Source of the DNA: an uncultured Spirochaetales bacterium
GTDB taxonomy: Bacteria; Spirochaetota; Spirochaetia; Sphaerochaetales; Sphaerochaetaceae
DNA length: 64,000 nt
Direction of reading: 5' to 3'
Assembly (NCBI GenBank): GCA_944390865.1
Contig: CALXRC010000001.1
Coordinates: forward strand, 79,205 to 143,204
Under the pieces are notes generated by a model. It saw only the letters and a program-made list of their open reading frames with translations, did no database searches and had not been told where the DNA came from. Positions 26,428 through 34,279 of this stretch are shown here, piece by piece. Each line of letters begins with the position of its first letter. Position 1 is the stretch's first letter. A program made the translations under genes and the position numbers.

Positions 26428-27381
26428 TCGGAACTCCTTTCTTTCCCCTTCCTGTAGATGACATAGCCTGTGATATCAGCACAGATCCAGCCGACTGCAA
26501 TAGAAATCCAAATGATCTCATAGCCAAGCTCTGGAGCCAGAAGATAGGAAAGCAGCACGCGCAGGCCCAATGAGATCACTGTCAGCACAAGAGAGACTGC
26601 AGGTCTTCCAACTGCCCTGAAATGCCCGTAGAGCAGGAAAAGGACAGCAATGCCGAAGTAGAAGCTGGCCTCCAGCCTGAGATAGCCTTTGCCGATCTCG
26701 ATGATCGCGCTCTCACCGCTGTCCATGAATAGGGAAAAAAGAGGTGCGGCAAAGACGTTTACCAGCACGCTCAGCACCAGCGAGAAGCAGACTGTGACAA
26801 GGAGCGCGCTTCTGGTTCCCTTCCTGACTCTGTCAGGCTTCCCTGCTCCCCTGTTCTGGGAAACAAAGACAGAATATGCGTTTGCGAAATCCTGAACAGG
26901 AAGATAGGCAAATGAATCGATCTTCACTCCTGCTGCGAAGGCCGCCATGACAGCAACGCCAAAGCTGTTCACAAGTCCCTGAATCATCAGGATGCCGAAG
27001 TTCATGACAGACTGCTGCATGCAGGTGAGGAAAGAATAGCTGAAGACATCAGAAATGTCTCTGGAAGACGGCCAGAGCTCTCCTGCTGAGGGGTAGAGAT
27101 TCCTGTAGCGGATCAGGGAATGCAGCAGCAGAAGCACGGCAGCTGCATACTGCGAAATCACGGTGGCAACAGCAGCTCCGCTTACCCCCTGCTCAAGGAC
27201 AAGCACATAAAAAAGGTCCAGAAAGATGTTGAGGACTACAGAGATGGCGAAATAGATGACCGGAACCCTGCTTTCCCCTGTGCTGCGCAGCATGGCTGAA
27301 AGAAAGTTTGAGATGAAGGTTGCAGGCAGGCCCATATAGATTATCATGAGATAGTCTGAGAGCATCTGCTCAATCTCTGCA
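26424..27381 (-). pseudogene. MATE transporter, C-terminal part, split by prophage
   Basis: About 317 residues of a MATE protein (helix 4 onward), running from the target duplication at 27381 in frame EIEQ-MLSDYLMIIYMGLPATFISN. The missing first 124 residues lie at 62822-63198, on the other side of the prophage. Joining the halves through one copy of TGCAGA restores NTPAEIEQMLSDYL, matching the usual spacing (NTPxD...YL) in MATE proteins, and about 441 residues in total. An in-frame ATG at 27365 could still express the fragment, but it would lack half of one bundle. Confidence 0.93.
27376..27381. repeat. Target-site duplication, left copy (TCTGCA)
   Basis: TCTGCA directly precedes the left prophage end TGTAGCGG; the same six bases directly follow the right end at 62822-62827. 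Mu itself makes 5-bp duplications; related transposable phages can give 6. Confidence 0.85.
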
Positions 27382-27454
27382 TGTAGCGGCGCGTCAAAAT
27401 TGCGGCCGGTTCGTGAGATAATCTCCCCTAGTCGTTCATTTCACTCTGTGAAAT
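27382..27454. repeat. Left transposable end with transposase-site-like motifs
   Basis: Tip TGTAGCGGCG at 27382. CGTGAGATAATCTC at 27412-27425 recurs inverted at the right end (62800-62813). A 17-base near-palindrome ATTTCACTCTGTGAAAT at 27438-27454 matches 16 of 17 bases at 62710-62726. These shared motifs are the likely MuA-type binding sites. The RT stop codon lies inside this segment. Confidence 0.7.
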
Positions 27455-28487
27455 CCTGATTACAGTAGATGGGATGCAGAACACAGTCATCAAGAATCTT
27501 TTCCATCGAATAGCGACCTTTGCAATGCTTCACATATCCTATATATGAAGCCATAGACCGCTTGAACTTCTCCAGATCTTCCTTCCCTTCATTCACATCC
27601 TTTGCCAGCTTCTTGAGTCGCCTTCTGGCCGCCTTCACGTTTCTCTTCCTTGGCTTTAGATAGGTGGGATATATCCGATAGCCACAAAAGTCCACACCAT
27701 GCTTTATTGGGAAGATGGACGTCTTCGGATTCAGCTCAAGACGCAGATCAAACTCGACAATCTTTCTGATTTCCTCGAGAAGCCACGCCAGGTATTTCTT
27801 ATCTGGATGCACTATCACAAAATCGTCCATATAGCGTGCATAGCACTTCACGCGAAGTTCTTCCTTAACCTTATGGTCCAGATGATCCAGGTACACATTT
27901 GCGAAAAGCTGAGACGACAGTGAGCCTAAGGGCAAACCGACATTACCAGGAGAAGAGTCGATGATCCTATCAAGCATCATGAGCGTATCCGGATCCTTGA
28001 TAGTCCGCCTGACGAGCCCCTTCAGCACAGTATGATCAATAGATGCAAAATAGCTGTGGATATCGCACTTCAGGACATAGCCGCCACCATGCTGCAAGAC
28101 TGTTCCATGGATCATCCGCTGGACAGCTTTTACTGCAGCAAGCGTCCCTTTTCCTGCTCTACATGCGTATGAATGGTAAATGAACTTGGCCTCGAAATAC
28201 GGTCGGATCACATCGATAATCGCATGGAAGGCCACACGGTCATATGGAACCGGGGCAGAGATTTCCCTCGGCTTCGGATAGGATATGCGTTTGGTGAATG
28301 TTATGCGTGGCACCCATGTCTTGTTCGCCAGCGCATCATGCAGGGTTATAAGATTCTCATCCAGGTTTGCCGTGTAACGGAGCAGCGCCTTCTTATATCT
28401 TCTTCCTCTCACAGTCTCAAGATATGCCCTATAGAGGTTGTCATAATCGCATACAGCAGCCCAGAGATCCCCTTTTCGTTTTGGCAT
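27441..28487 (-). CDS. DGR reverse transcriptase
   Basis: A 348-residue RT. Motifs in order: palm KCDIHSYFASID (first catalytic Asp142), LPLGSLSSQLFANVYL near 185-200, where the Gly-x3-Ser-Gln pattern marks DGR enzymes in place of the Ser-Pro of group II introns, and YARYMDD at 216-222 (catalytic pair). The C-terminal RRLKKLAK region is the thumb. With Avd it copies TR RNA into cDNA with errors at adenines. Start ATG 28487 has AAGGTGG 8 bases upstream. A hairpin with a T run lies between TR and this start and may limit its expression. Last gene before the left phage end. Confidence 0.95.
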   Translation of the reverse strand: MPKRKGDLWAAVCDYDNLYRAYLETVRGRRYKKALLRYTANLDENLITLHDALANKTWVPRITFTKRISYPKPREISAPVPYDRVAFHAIIDVIRPYFEAKFIYHSYACRAGKGTLAAVKAVQRMIHGTVLQHGGGYVLKCDIHSYFASIDHTVLKGLVRRTIKDPDTLMMLDRIIDSSPGNVGLPLGSLSSQLFANVYLDHLDHKVKEELRVKCYARYMDDFVIVHPDKKYLAWLLEEIRKIVEFDLRLELNPKTSIFPIKHGVDFCGYRIYPTYLKPRKRNVKAARRRLKKLAKDVNEGKEDLEKFKRSMASYIGYVKHCKGRYSMEKILDDCVLHPIYCNQDFTE

Positions 28488-28504
28488 GCATTTCCACCTT
28501 AAAA

Positions 28505-28546
28505 AGTATCACGGGAGAGTTTCATCCTCTTACTCCCCTCCCGTGA
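28505..28546 (-). terminator. Hairpin with T tract between TR and RT
   Basis: Inverted repeat TCACGGGAG (28509-28517) / CTCCCGTGA (28538-28546), 20-base loop, followed on the minus strand by ATACTTTTT. It may end most TR transcripts before the RT gene, or be part of the structured TR-RT spacer RNA that DGR cDNA synthesis needs. Confidence 0.55.
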
Positions 28547-28646
28547 CATTGCTTTCTTTTCCCCCATAAGGGAGAAGGGATGGCGTTCCTTTTATTTCCT
28601 GGAGGTACGTCCTTCGGTCGCAGCCACAGGCTTCAACCACCAGGCG

Positions 28647-28750
28647 AAAAGCCGCGCGAAACGCATTTGTGTTCGTTGTATCGTTATTCATGTTCAAATA
28701 GCCGAGCCCTGCATTGGATCCATTGTTATAGTTGCCGCAGCGCAAAGCTA
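28647..28750 (-). repeat. DGR template repeat (TR)
   Basis: 104 bases that match the end of the variable tail gene (29211-29314) without gaps at 94 positions. All ten mismatches are A in the TR sense strand: six A to T, three A to G, one A to C. If translated, TR would give an Asn-rich string (NYNNGSN, NMNNDTTNTN), the usual AAY-codon design that gives many amino acids after adenine mutation. The 3' end of both repeats (TTTCGCGCGGCTTTT) is unchanged and would be the initiation site of mutagenic homing. Confidence 0.96.
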
Positions 28751-28769
28751 ACGAAAAACAACGCCACCC

Positions 28770-29129
28770 CTAATATCTTCTCGGCTGGAAACTCTTCTTC
28801 CAACCACCAAGGATTCTACCAATTTCAATCCACTTTTCACAGATGACAAGGTAGTTTTTCTGCGAAATATAGCCGAATTTCAACGCTACCTTGAACAATG
28901 CCCTGATCCTTCTGATACGGGAATCGAGCCGGGCCGCCATCCTCAGCTTCTGCTCTGACATCCGTTCCTCATTGATATCCAGGATCAGATTCCCGACATC
29001 CATCACAACTTCGCGGATCTGCGCACATAGCACAAACCTTTCTTCCGATGGGAACTTGCGCAGCAGATTATAGGCGTCCTTCGCACAGTCTCCCCACTTC
29101 TCATATATTACCAGTTTCTCATCATCCAT
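28770..29129 (-). CDS. avd: DGR accessory variability determinant (Avd-like)
   Basis: A 119-residue helical protein from ATG 29129 (or 127 from GTG 29153). Four amphipathic helices and the closing YISQKNYLVICEKWIEIGRI with basic GGWKKSFQPRR match the four-helix Avd proteins (related to the 23S rRNA intervening-sequence protein fold), which pentamerise, bind RNA and partner the RT. It lies between the variable gene and TR, the same order as in Bordetella phage BPP-1. The hairpin 29136-29170 overlaps its upstream region. Confidence 0.88.
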   Translation of the reverse strand: MDDEKLVIYEKWGDCAKDAYNLLRKFPSEERFVLCAQIREVVMDVGNLILDINEERMSEQKLRMAARLDSRIRRIRALFKVALKFGYISQKNYLVICEKWIEIGRILGGWKKSFQPRRY

Positions 29130-29135
29130 ACGTGA

Positions 29136-29170
29136 CTTGAGCCTAGCAGACACAGCCCGCTAGGCTCAAG
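29136..29170. other. DGR hairpin/cruciform next to VR
   Basis: A perfect 12-base inverted repeat (CTTGAGCCTAGC, 29136-29147; GCTAGGCTCAAG, 29159-29170) with an 11-base loop, 41 bases beyond the end of VR. BPP-1 has inverted repeats just downstream of VR that raise retrohoming by forming cruciforms. No T run follows on either strand, so it is not a simple terminator. Confidence 0.75.
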
Positions 29171-29201
29171 ATTCAGATTTTAGATTTCAGAATTTTCAGA
29201 G

Positions 29202-30263
29202 CTACTCGATAAAAGCCGCGCGAAACGCATTTGTGTACGTGGTATCGCCATTCAAGTACAAAAAGCCGAGCCCTGCATTGGATCCACTGTAAAAGTTGCC
29301 GCAGCGCAAAGCTATTCTCGTTCCCTGGTTCCTGAAGTAGAAAGATCCTTCAGAAAGCTTTGAGAACTCAGAAGCTCCAGCTGACTCGAGAGGTGCTATC
29401 ATGAGCTGCTTTGCCAGAAGAGGCACAGGCAATCCAGACTTGAACTCGATGCTAGACCATGTCACGATACCATAATCAGGGTTCGTCCATCCTTCCTCAT
29501 TCGTCTTCTTCGTGACCGCATCAGAGAAAAGCACCCCGCAGTTTGACTGCTGCGTACTATCGTTCGTTCCGGCAGTCTTGGCATCGACGTAGAGATCCAT
29601 AGCAGGCCATGACGACTCCTCTAGATCGAAGTTGTTGTCGAGAGGTGTATAGAACCTTCCCTCCCTGAGATCCAGAAGATCCACGATCTCAGAACGGCTT
29701 CCTACGACATCTGCAATGCCATTAGGCGTCTGATCATGTGTCCATTCCTTGGGACCGCTTCCAGTGAGGGTGTAAGGCTCTCCTGACGTATCCCCAGGGG
29801 CCTTTCCATCAAACCTCACGCCGGTCTCATACTTGCGGACATGGCTTCTGCCATAGTTCGTATTGCCCGTGGGCTTGATACCCCTTGCGGCACACCAGAG
29901 AGCAAGAGCAGCCCATTCATGGTTCGTCATGAGATGCCAGCCCGCACCTTTGCTCTTGCAGTAGTTCCTGGCATTCGCCCTTGTCGCAAAAGAGAACTTC
30001 ACCCCAGGCATGCTTACGGCGCGGCCATCGAGGACCACGTTCTTGTATGTACTGATGAAGATCTCGGGTTTCTCCACGCCTCCCTTTATGAAAGCCGGAT
30101 GCACTCCTGTTCCAAGGCTCTCATTGACATCCTCAAGCCTGAACTTGGGAATGATGTTCATGATGCTGGGGTTTCCCTTGTCATCATAAAGGACGGTCTG
30201 CGAACCGCCAGAAGCGGCTTCAACTGAAGATCTGAGCGGATCTTTGATGATTACTGTAGGCAT
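29202..30263 (-). CDS. DGR-diversified tail protein, C-type-lectin/FGE-like fold
   Basis: A 353-residue protein. The second half has the formylglycine-generating-enzyme/C-type-lectin pattern of DGR targets: FSFATRANARNYCKSKGAGWHLMTNHEWAALALWCAARG near 130-170, later AGTNDSTQQSNCGVLFSD and GTRIALRCG. VR encodes residues about 317-351, the display surface. Compared with the TR version, eight residues are altered (three Tyr in place of Asn, two Phe in place of Tyr, and Ser, Leu and Gly changes). Placed last after the fibre genes, it is most likely the receptor-binding tip. Stop overlaps nothing; start overlaps the upstream gene by one base. Confidence 0.93.
   Translation of the reverse strand: MPTVIIKDPLRSSVEAASGGSQTVLYDDKGNPSIMNIIPKFRLEDVNESLGTGVHPAFIKGGVEKPEIFISTYKNVVLDGRAVSMPGVKFSFATRANARNYCKSKGAGWHLMTNHEWAALALWCAARGIKPTGNTNYGRSHVRKYETGVRFDGKAPGDTSGEPYTLTGSGPKEWTHDQTPNGIADVVGSRSEIVDLLDLREGRFYTPLDNNFDLEESSWPAMDLYVDAKTAGTNDSTQQSNCGVLFSDAVTKKTNEEGWTNPDYGIVTWSSIEFKSGLPVPLLAKQLMIAPLESAGASEFSKLSEGSFYFRNQGTRIALRCGNFYSGSNAGLGFLYLNGDTTYTNAFRAAFIE
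29211..29314 (-). repeat. DGR variable repeat (VR)
   Basis: The 104-base receiver copy inside the tail-protein gene. Ten substitutions against TR, nine of them changing the amino acid in eight codons and one silent (ACA to ACC, Thr). No change occurs at a non-adenine template position. Confidence 0.96.
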
Positions 30264-30580
30264 TACATATCCTCCTCATTTGCATTTTCTTCCTTGACAA
30301 TAGGCCAGAGCGTTATAACCACGGCCTCCATATCCAACGGTTCAGCTTCAAGCAGGATCTCGGTCTCTCCAGACTCTGCCAAAGCACCTTCCACCTGTTT
30401 GTACTTCTTCGGCGGAATCTCTATCGTGGCCGCAAAGGCCTCACCTCTGCGGATGTCCTTGATGACCTGCGAATCCTGCTGCAGATCGGCAAGATCATAG
30501 GCCTCTCCCTCGATGGTCAGGACTGTGCCATCCTCTTCATATGTGGCATAGTCGCCACTGCCCAACCTCTTTTCTGTCAT
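30263..30580 (-). CDS. Small phage protein next to the diversified tail gene
   Basis: 105 residues from ATG 30580, chosen because AAGGAGG lies 7 bases upstream; the longer frame from 30604 lacks this. Acidic, with a KRLGSGDYATYEEDGTVLTIEG start and ending EENANEEDM. No domain recognised. Its position between the fibre and the variable tip gene suggests a chaperone or a connector of the fibre. One-base overlap with the next gene. Confidence 0.55.
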   Translation of the reverse strand: MTEKRLGSGDYATYEEDGTVLTIEGEAYDLADLQQDSQVIKDIRRGEAFAATIEIPPKKYKQVEGALAESGETEILLEAEPLDMEAVVITLWPIVKEENANEEDM

Positions 30581-31464
30581 ATGCTCCTCCTTGTGACTTT
30601 CCATCTCACATCCATCGCATCCACGGTTCCGTTCGTATAGATCTTAAAGCCGTTGCTCGCCCTTTCGCCTACATAGATCATTCCCTGCTGGAAGCCTCCG
30701 CCGTCATAGCCGACGACATCCAGTTGGACTTCGTAGTCGTCATCGGAGAAAGCCGTCTCGAAAGCTATCTGCGCATACGATGCCGAGGACATATACTTCG
30801 GCCAGCCACTCTCGACCCTCCTCACATCCGTAAGCGTCACAGAAGCAAGTGAAGAATCACTCTCTGCCGTGTTGCCTGCCGGGATTGAGATCTTGTAAAG
30901 GGTCATCGAATCATCCGGGGCATCCTGACCAGGCTGGGTACATTTGAGCACAAAAACCCCGTCATCCTGCTGCAGATAAGCCCAGCACACCACGCTCTCG
31001 CCCCCGGTGTTGGACGGCACAACAGCTACATTTTCCTGTCCTTCGACAGGGATGAGCCTCGCCCCATAGAAGATCACACCCGATGCGACTGAAAGGTTCC
31101 TGGCGGCTGTGGAGCTCTTGGATACGACACATCCACTGACCACGCCACGGTTCTTGATCAAGACGCGGCCGCGCTGTGTCAGGATGCCATCGCGCAACTC
31201 CCTGGCCAGCCTTTCCTGGTTTGCCTTCATCAGAGCATGACCAGCCACAACGCCTGCAGCAAGGATGGTTTCCGGCGAAACCTCACCAAAGCCTTCCACC
31301 TCCTCTGTGAGCTCTTCAGTTTTTTCCTTCAGATATGCAGTCCTGTTGGCAAGCTGACGGAGAGGTGTGTTGAGGACACCGTCTGCACCCGCCATCGCCT
31401 TGTCCGTCTTCTCAAGCTGATATACACCGTCTTCCCAGACTGCAGATTCAGTTAAGTTAGCCAA
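30577..31464 (-). CDS. Phage tail fibre protein
   Basis: A 295-residue protein whose N-terminal 80 residues (VWEDGVYQLEKTDKAMAGADGVLNTPLRQLANRTAYLK, then a short coiled coil) are a common N-terminal pattern of Mu-like and other fibre or baseplate-attached proteins. The remainder is beta-rich and Gly/Ser-rich. It follows the tail-completion genes and precedes the variable tip gene. The DGR-target protein may sit at its end. Role by position and N-terminal motif. Confidence 0.65.
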   Translation of the reverse strand: MANLTESAVWEDGVYQLEKTDKAMAGADGVLNTPLRQLANRTAYLKEKTEELTEEVEGFGEVSPETILAAGVVAGHALMKANQERLARELRDGILTQRGRVLIKNRGVVSGCVVSKSSTAARNLSVASGVIFYGARLIPVEGQENVAVVPSNTGGESVVCWAYLQQDDGVFVLKCTQPGQDAPDDSMTLYKISIPAGNTAESDSSLASVTLTDVRRVESGWPKYMSSASYAQIAFETAFSDDDYEVQLDVVGYDGGGFQQGMIYVGERASNGFKIYTNGTVDAMDVRWKVTRRSI

Positions 31465-31474
31465 TATTCACCTC

Positions 31475-31915
31475 CTAAAATGCGATAGTCCATTCACCAT
31501 CGATTGTTATATCCTGCTCTTTCGCCAGAGCCTCGGATCTGATCCTCCTGGCAAACAGAGTGCCGTCTGCGCACAGCAGTCCGAACTCACGTATCTGCTT
31601 TCCGTTCGCCTCGCTGGAGCCAAGGGAGAAATGGAAAGTCACCTGCCCTGACTGCGGGTACTCCACGGCATCGACCTGCTTCTCATAGGGATCCGTGATG
31701 GAACTATCTGAAGCTGCAGGCGCTGTCCCATTCGTGCCAAATGCAACCTTTGCAATCGACCTTGACGCGACATCGCCACCTGCAAGATGAGCCATCACTA
31801 CCTTAGCGCCGTCCACAATCAAATTGTGCTCGTCGAACCGTTCGACCAGCTCCCCGTTTTTCCTTACCCAGATCCTGAGACGGCCGCAGATCCGGGCATT
31901 ATCCGTCATTCTCAT
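31475..31915 (-). CDS. Phage tail/fibre-associated protein
   Basis: 146 residues, with RICGRLRIWVRKNGELVERFDEHNLIVDGAK near the start and a beta-rich rest (FGTNGTAPAASDSSITDPY, then VTFHFSLGSSEANGKQIREFGLLCADGTLFAR). The second pattern is often seen in fibre-proximal proteins of Mu-like phages. Starts within the stop of the upstream tail gene (4-base overlap). Exact role unknown. Confidence 0.55.
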   Translation of the reverse strand: MRMTDNARICGRLRIWVRKNGELVERFDEHNLIVDGAKVVMAHLAGGDVASRSIAKVAFGTNGTAPAASDSSITDPYEKQVDAVEYPQSGQVTFHFSLGSSEANGKQIREFGLLCADGTLFARRIRSEALAKEQDITIDGEWTIAF

Positions 31916-32853
31916 ATCGTCCTCCTGACGTTTATCTCGAAACCTTCTCCGGCAAAGACATCGCTCTCCTCTCCGAGCGAGTATTCGCCATCAAGCATCA
32001 TCCATCCATCAAGCGCAGCGACCATGAGGACCGTATCCTCAAGCCCCGCACTGACCCTGAGCACAAGAAGGTCTCCGGCTCCACCGGAAAGCGTGGCAGC
32101 ACCTTCGCCCTTCTCTACTTCCACCAGGATCTCGCCATCCAGATCCTCCCTGCCATCAAGCGGCATCATTCCAGAAAGCTGGAAATCCAGCGATCTCACA
32201 CCTGTCCACGTTCCAGCTACAGCCTGCACCCCATCAAGCTCTTCGCCTCCGTCAAGAAGGAAAGAGCCATCAAGCGCCACACCCTTCCCATGATCCAGCA
32301 GGATCTGACCATCCAGAGTCAGCCCCCAGTGCCAGGCATCAAGGAAAGAAGGCAAAACAGACAGGGCAAGATCCTCCTGCATCTCGAACCGTTCAACCCA
32401 CTTGAACCAATCGACAAGAGCTATAAGGATGTTGGGGTCCAGCTCAGCCTCGAGGAACTCATAGAGCCAGGCGCGATCCGCCTCTGTCATATCAAGGACC
32501 TTGACTGTAAGGTGAAGGAACTCCTCTATGAGCTCGAAGCCGCGGCTTTCGAATCGCTGCGAGATCGCAGCCTTGAAAAAGCCTCTTGTGCCACGCTGCC
32601 TTATGTAGAAAAGCGCGGTAGCAACCCTCTTCCTGTAACTCTCATCCGTGTCGTTGGAGTATCGAGGAATGGACAGCGCCTTCCCATGTGCCGCCAGGGC
32701 TTTGGCATCCGACAGATAAGGGAAGAAGTTCCTGAAGACCCTTGTCGCATCGTCGGCCGCCGAGGTTCCCAGCTCTGCAATGACCTTGTAGAGCCTTCCC
32801 AGGTTCGTCTTCTCCACACCTGGAGGTGCCATCTTCTTCAGGAGGTTCCTCAT
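31912..32853 (-). CDS. Baseplate/tail protein I-like (Mu gp48-type)
   Basis: 313 residues: the first 200 (NLLKKMAPPGVEKTNLGRLYKVIAELG, then YSNDTDESYRKRVATALFYIRQRGT) resemble tail protein I / gp48 family members, which link baseplate wedge to fibre. The C-terminal 100 residues consist of short DG-rich repeats (LDGQILLDHGK, LDGSFLLDGGEELDG, LDGREDLDGEILVE), a repeat region not typical for the core family. It follows the baseplate J gene with a 4-base overlap. Confidence 0.7.
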   Translation of the reverse strand: MRNLLKKMAPPGVEKTNLGRLYKVIAELGTSAADDATRVFRNFFPYLSDAKALAAHGKALSIPRYSNDTDESYRKRVATALFYIRQRGTRGFFKAAISQRFESRGFELIEEFLHLTVKVLDMTEADRAWLYEFLEAELDPNILIALVDWFKWVERFEMQEDLALSVLPSFLDAWHWGLTLDGQILLDHGKGVALDGSFLLDGGEELDGVQAVAGTWTGVRSLDFQLSGMMPLDGREDLDGEILVEVEKGEGAATLSGGAGDLLVLRVSAGLEDTVLMVAALDGWMMLDGEYSLGEESDVFAGEGFEINVRRTI

Positions 32854-33899
32854 CCTTTCACGGCCTCCACAGTCGCCACGACTATCGCATCCTCATCAGC
32901 CTGGACATCCCGGAGCGGAGAAAGTACTTCAACCGTGTCCAGGCCAAACTGCTCCAAGGTATCGTATATTCCCCTGATCTCCAGACGGCCGCCGATGCCG
33001 AGGTCGTATACATACTGCATGACAGCCTCCTCCACCTCGTTCTCGCTTGCATCTCCTGTAAATGTGATGCTTATCTCCGCAGCCTTCTGTTCAGGCGCTT
33101 TGACCTGCAAGTCGTTGCAGATCAGAGCATGATCGTAAAGCGCATCATAGACATCCTGCAGCAGGTCTTCAGACGGCATGCCGTTCTCCGCGACCACAAT
33201 CACATCAACAGTGCCATAACCACGAGGAGTGCGTACAAGCTTGACCTCCTTCACGCCTTCCACGCTCTCGGCGTAGTAGTAGAAAGAAGGAGGCGGGTTG
33301 CCCACGCCCTGGCTGATCCAGAGGTTCTTTATGCGGGACCTGTAAGACTCGTCATCCTCCTCGTCCGTACCTGCCTCAGAGATCCAGTCCTCGCCGAACA
33401 GGATGTGGTCTACCCCGGAGACGACTTTGGTCAATATGCCTTCGTCCTCTCCGCTTATGTTGTACTCGGAACCCTCGAACTCTGCCTCGACTGAAACCTG
33501 CGTTTCACCCTCTGAAAAATCAGCCGCCTCAAGAACCTTGAATCTGAGCTCTGTCCCAGTGACAGTGATCCAGGCTCCCGCCTCTATGGTTCCTTCCCCA
33601 TAAGCCACCACAGTCGCATTCCCCCTGGTCTTTGTCGCAGCCTTCCTGGCGACACCGAGGAGCAGCCCCCACTGGTCAAGCCAGATGCCAGATGCGGAAT
33701 CCAGGTTCGTCTCGTGGTAAATCGGAGAGATGTATTTGTGATAGACCTGACCAAGGAACCTGGCGAAGACTTCAAAAAGCCTTCTAAGCACACCCGTGCT
33801 CTTCAGATTCCTGAAGCCCAGCTCTTTTGTCGCAGCTTCTATCACCTCTTTTCTGATCTCTTCATCACTCTTGTCTATATATGTAGGTAAGTCACTCAT
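32850..33899 (-). CDS. Baseplate J-like protein (Mu gp47)
   Basis: 349 residues with the J/gp47 pattern: GVLRRLFEVFARFLGQVYHKYISP, GIWLDQWGLLLGVARKAATKTRGNA, and the later GVGNPPPSFYYYAESVEGVKEVKLVRTPRGYGTVDVIVV. Forms the wedge ring of contractile-tail baseplates. Position, overlaps of 4-8 bases on both sides and length agree with Mu-like tails. Confidence 0.9.
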   Translation of the reverse strand: MSDLPTYIDKSDEEIRKEVIEAATKELGFRNLKSTGVLRRLFEVFARFLGQVYHKYISPIYHETNLDSASGIWLDQWGLLLGVARKAATKTRGNATVVAYGEGTIEAGAWITVTGTELRFKVLEAADFSEGETQVSVEAEFEGSEYNISGEDEGILTKVVSGVDHILFGEDWISEAGTDEEDDESYRSRIKNLWISQGVGNPPPSFYYYAESVEGVKEVKLVRTPRGYGTVDVIVVAENGMPSEDLLQDVYDALYDHALICNDLQVKAPEQKAAEISITFTGDASENEVEEAVMQYVYDLGIGGRLEIRGIYDTLEQFGLDTVEVLSPLRDVQADEDAIVVATVEAVKG

Positions 33900-34278
33900 T
33901 TGACACTCCTGCGAACATCTCCTTCAGATCAAACAGAAGGAGGGCTGTCTCTAGGCTTCCAACAATCGAGAACGAAAGTGAAAACCTGCCGTCTGCGCGT
34001 TTCTCAGCCTTGACTGTAGATGCATCCACACGCGGGTCCTTTATGGCCACGCGCTCGATCTCCGCAATGACGACATCGTCTGCACTGGTCGAATTGAGAG
34101 TGTCCAGGAGATGGCTGCCAGCTTGCCTGTCCCATTCGACAGAAGCGAAAGCTATCGACAGCTCCTCCCTGACATCCTGTGCAACCAGCCGAGGTCCGTC
34201 CTGCAGCTCGACATCTCCATCGGGAGTAAAGATGACATCCCTGTTCTCATCGAGCTTCATGTCTTTTCCGTAATCCAT
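33892..34278 (-). CDS. Baseplate wedge protein, gp46/DUF2634-like
   Basis: 128 residues from ATG 34278 (GGAGG 6 bases upstream); the longer frame from 34458 is overlap with the previous gene. KLDENRDVIFTPDGDVELQDGPRLVAQDVREELSIAFASVEWDRQAGSHL is the gp25/W-like lysozyme-fold wedge pattern found before J. Starts one base downstream of the spike gene stop. Confidence 0.75.
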   Translation of the reverse strand: MDYGKDMKLDENRDVIFTPDGDVELQDGPRLVAQDVREELSIAFASVEWDRQAGSHLLDTLNSTSADDVVIAEIERVAIKDPRVDASTVKAEKRADGRFSLSFSIVGSLETALLLFDLKEMFAGVSNE

Positions 34279-34279
34279 C

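Noticed and set aside
27412..27425. GAGATAATCTC taken as an attachment core for site-specific integration
   Set aside because: It lies inside both ends in opposite orientation, not as a direct repeat at the junctions. The MATE frame rejoins at TCTGCA instead, and a DDE transposase is present rather than an integrase.
28530..28745. A 71-codon open frame over TR that could be called a small Asn-rich protein
   Set aside because: The frame exists because TR copies the coding end of the tail gene; it lacks a convincing ribosome site and is better explained as template.
29136..29170. The hairpin as a rho-independent terminator of the tail gene
   Set aside because: No T run follows on the minus strand, and avd is read through it.
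30577..31464. A second DGR variable repeat in the fibre gene
   Set aside because: No stretch resembling TR was found outside 29211-29314.
32290..33132. Long plus-strand open frames opposite the baseplate genes
   Set aside because: They overlap well-supported minus-strand tail genes fully, have no ribosome sites and show low-complexity composition typical of antisense frames.
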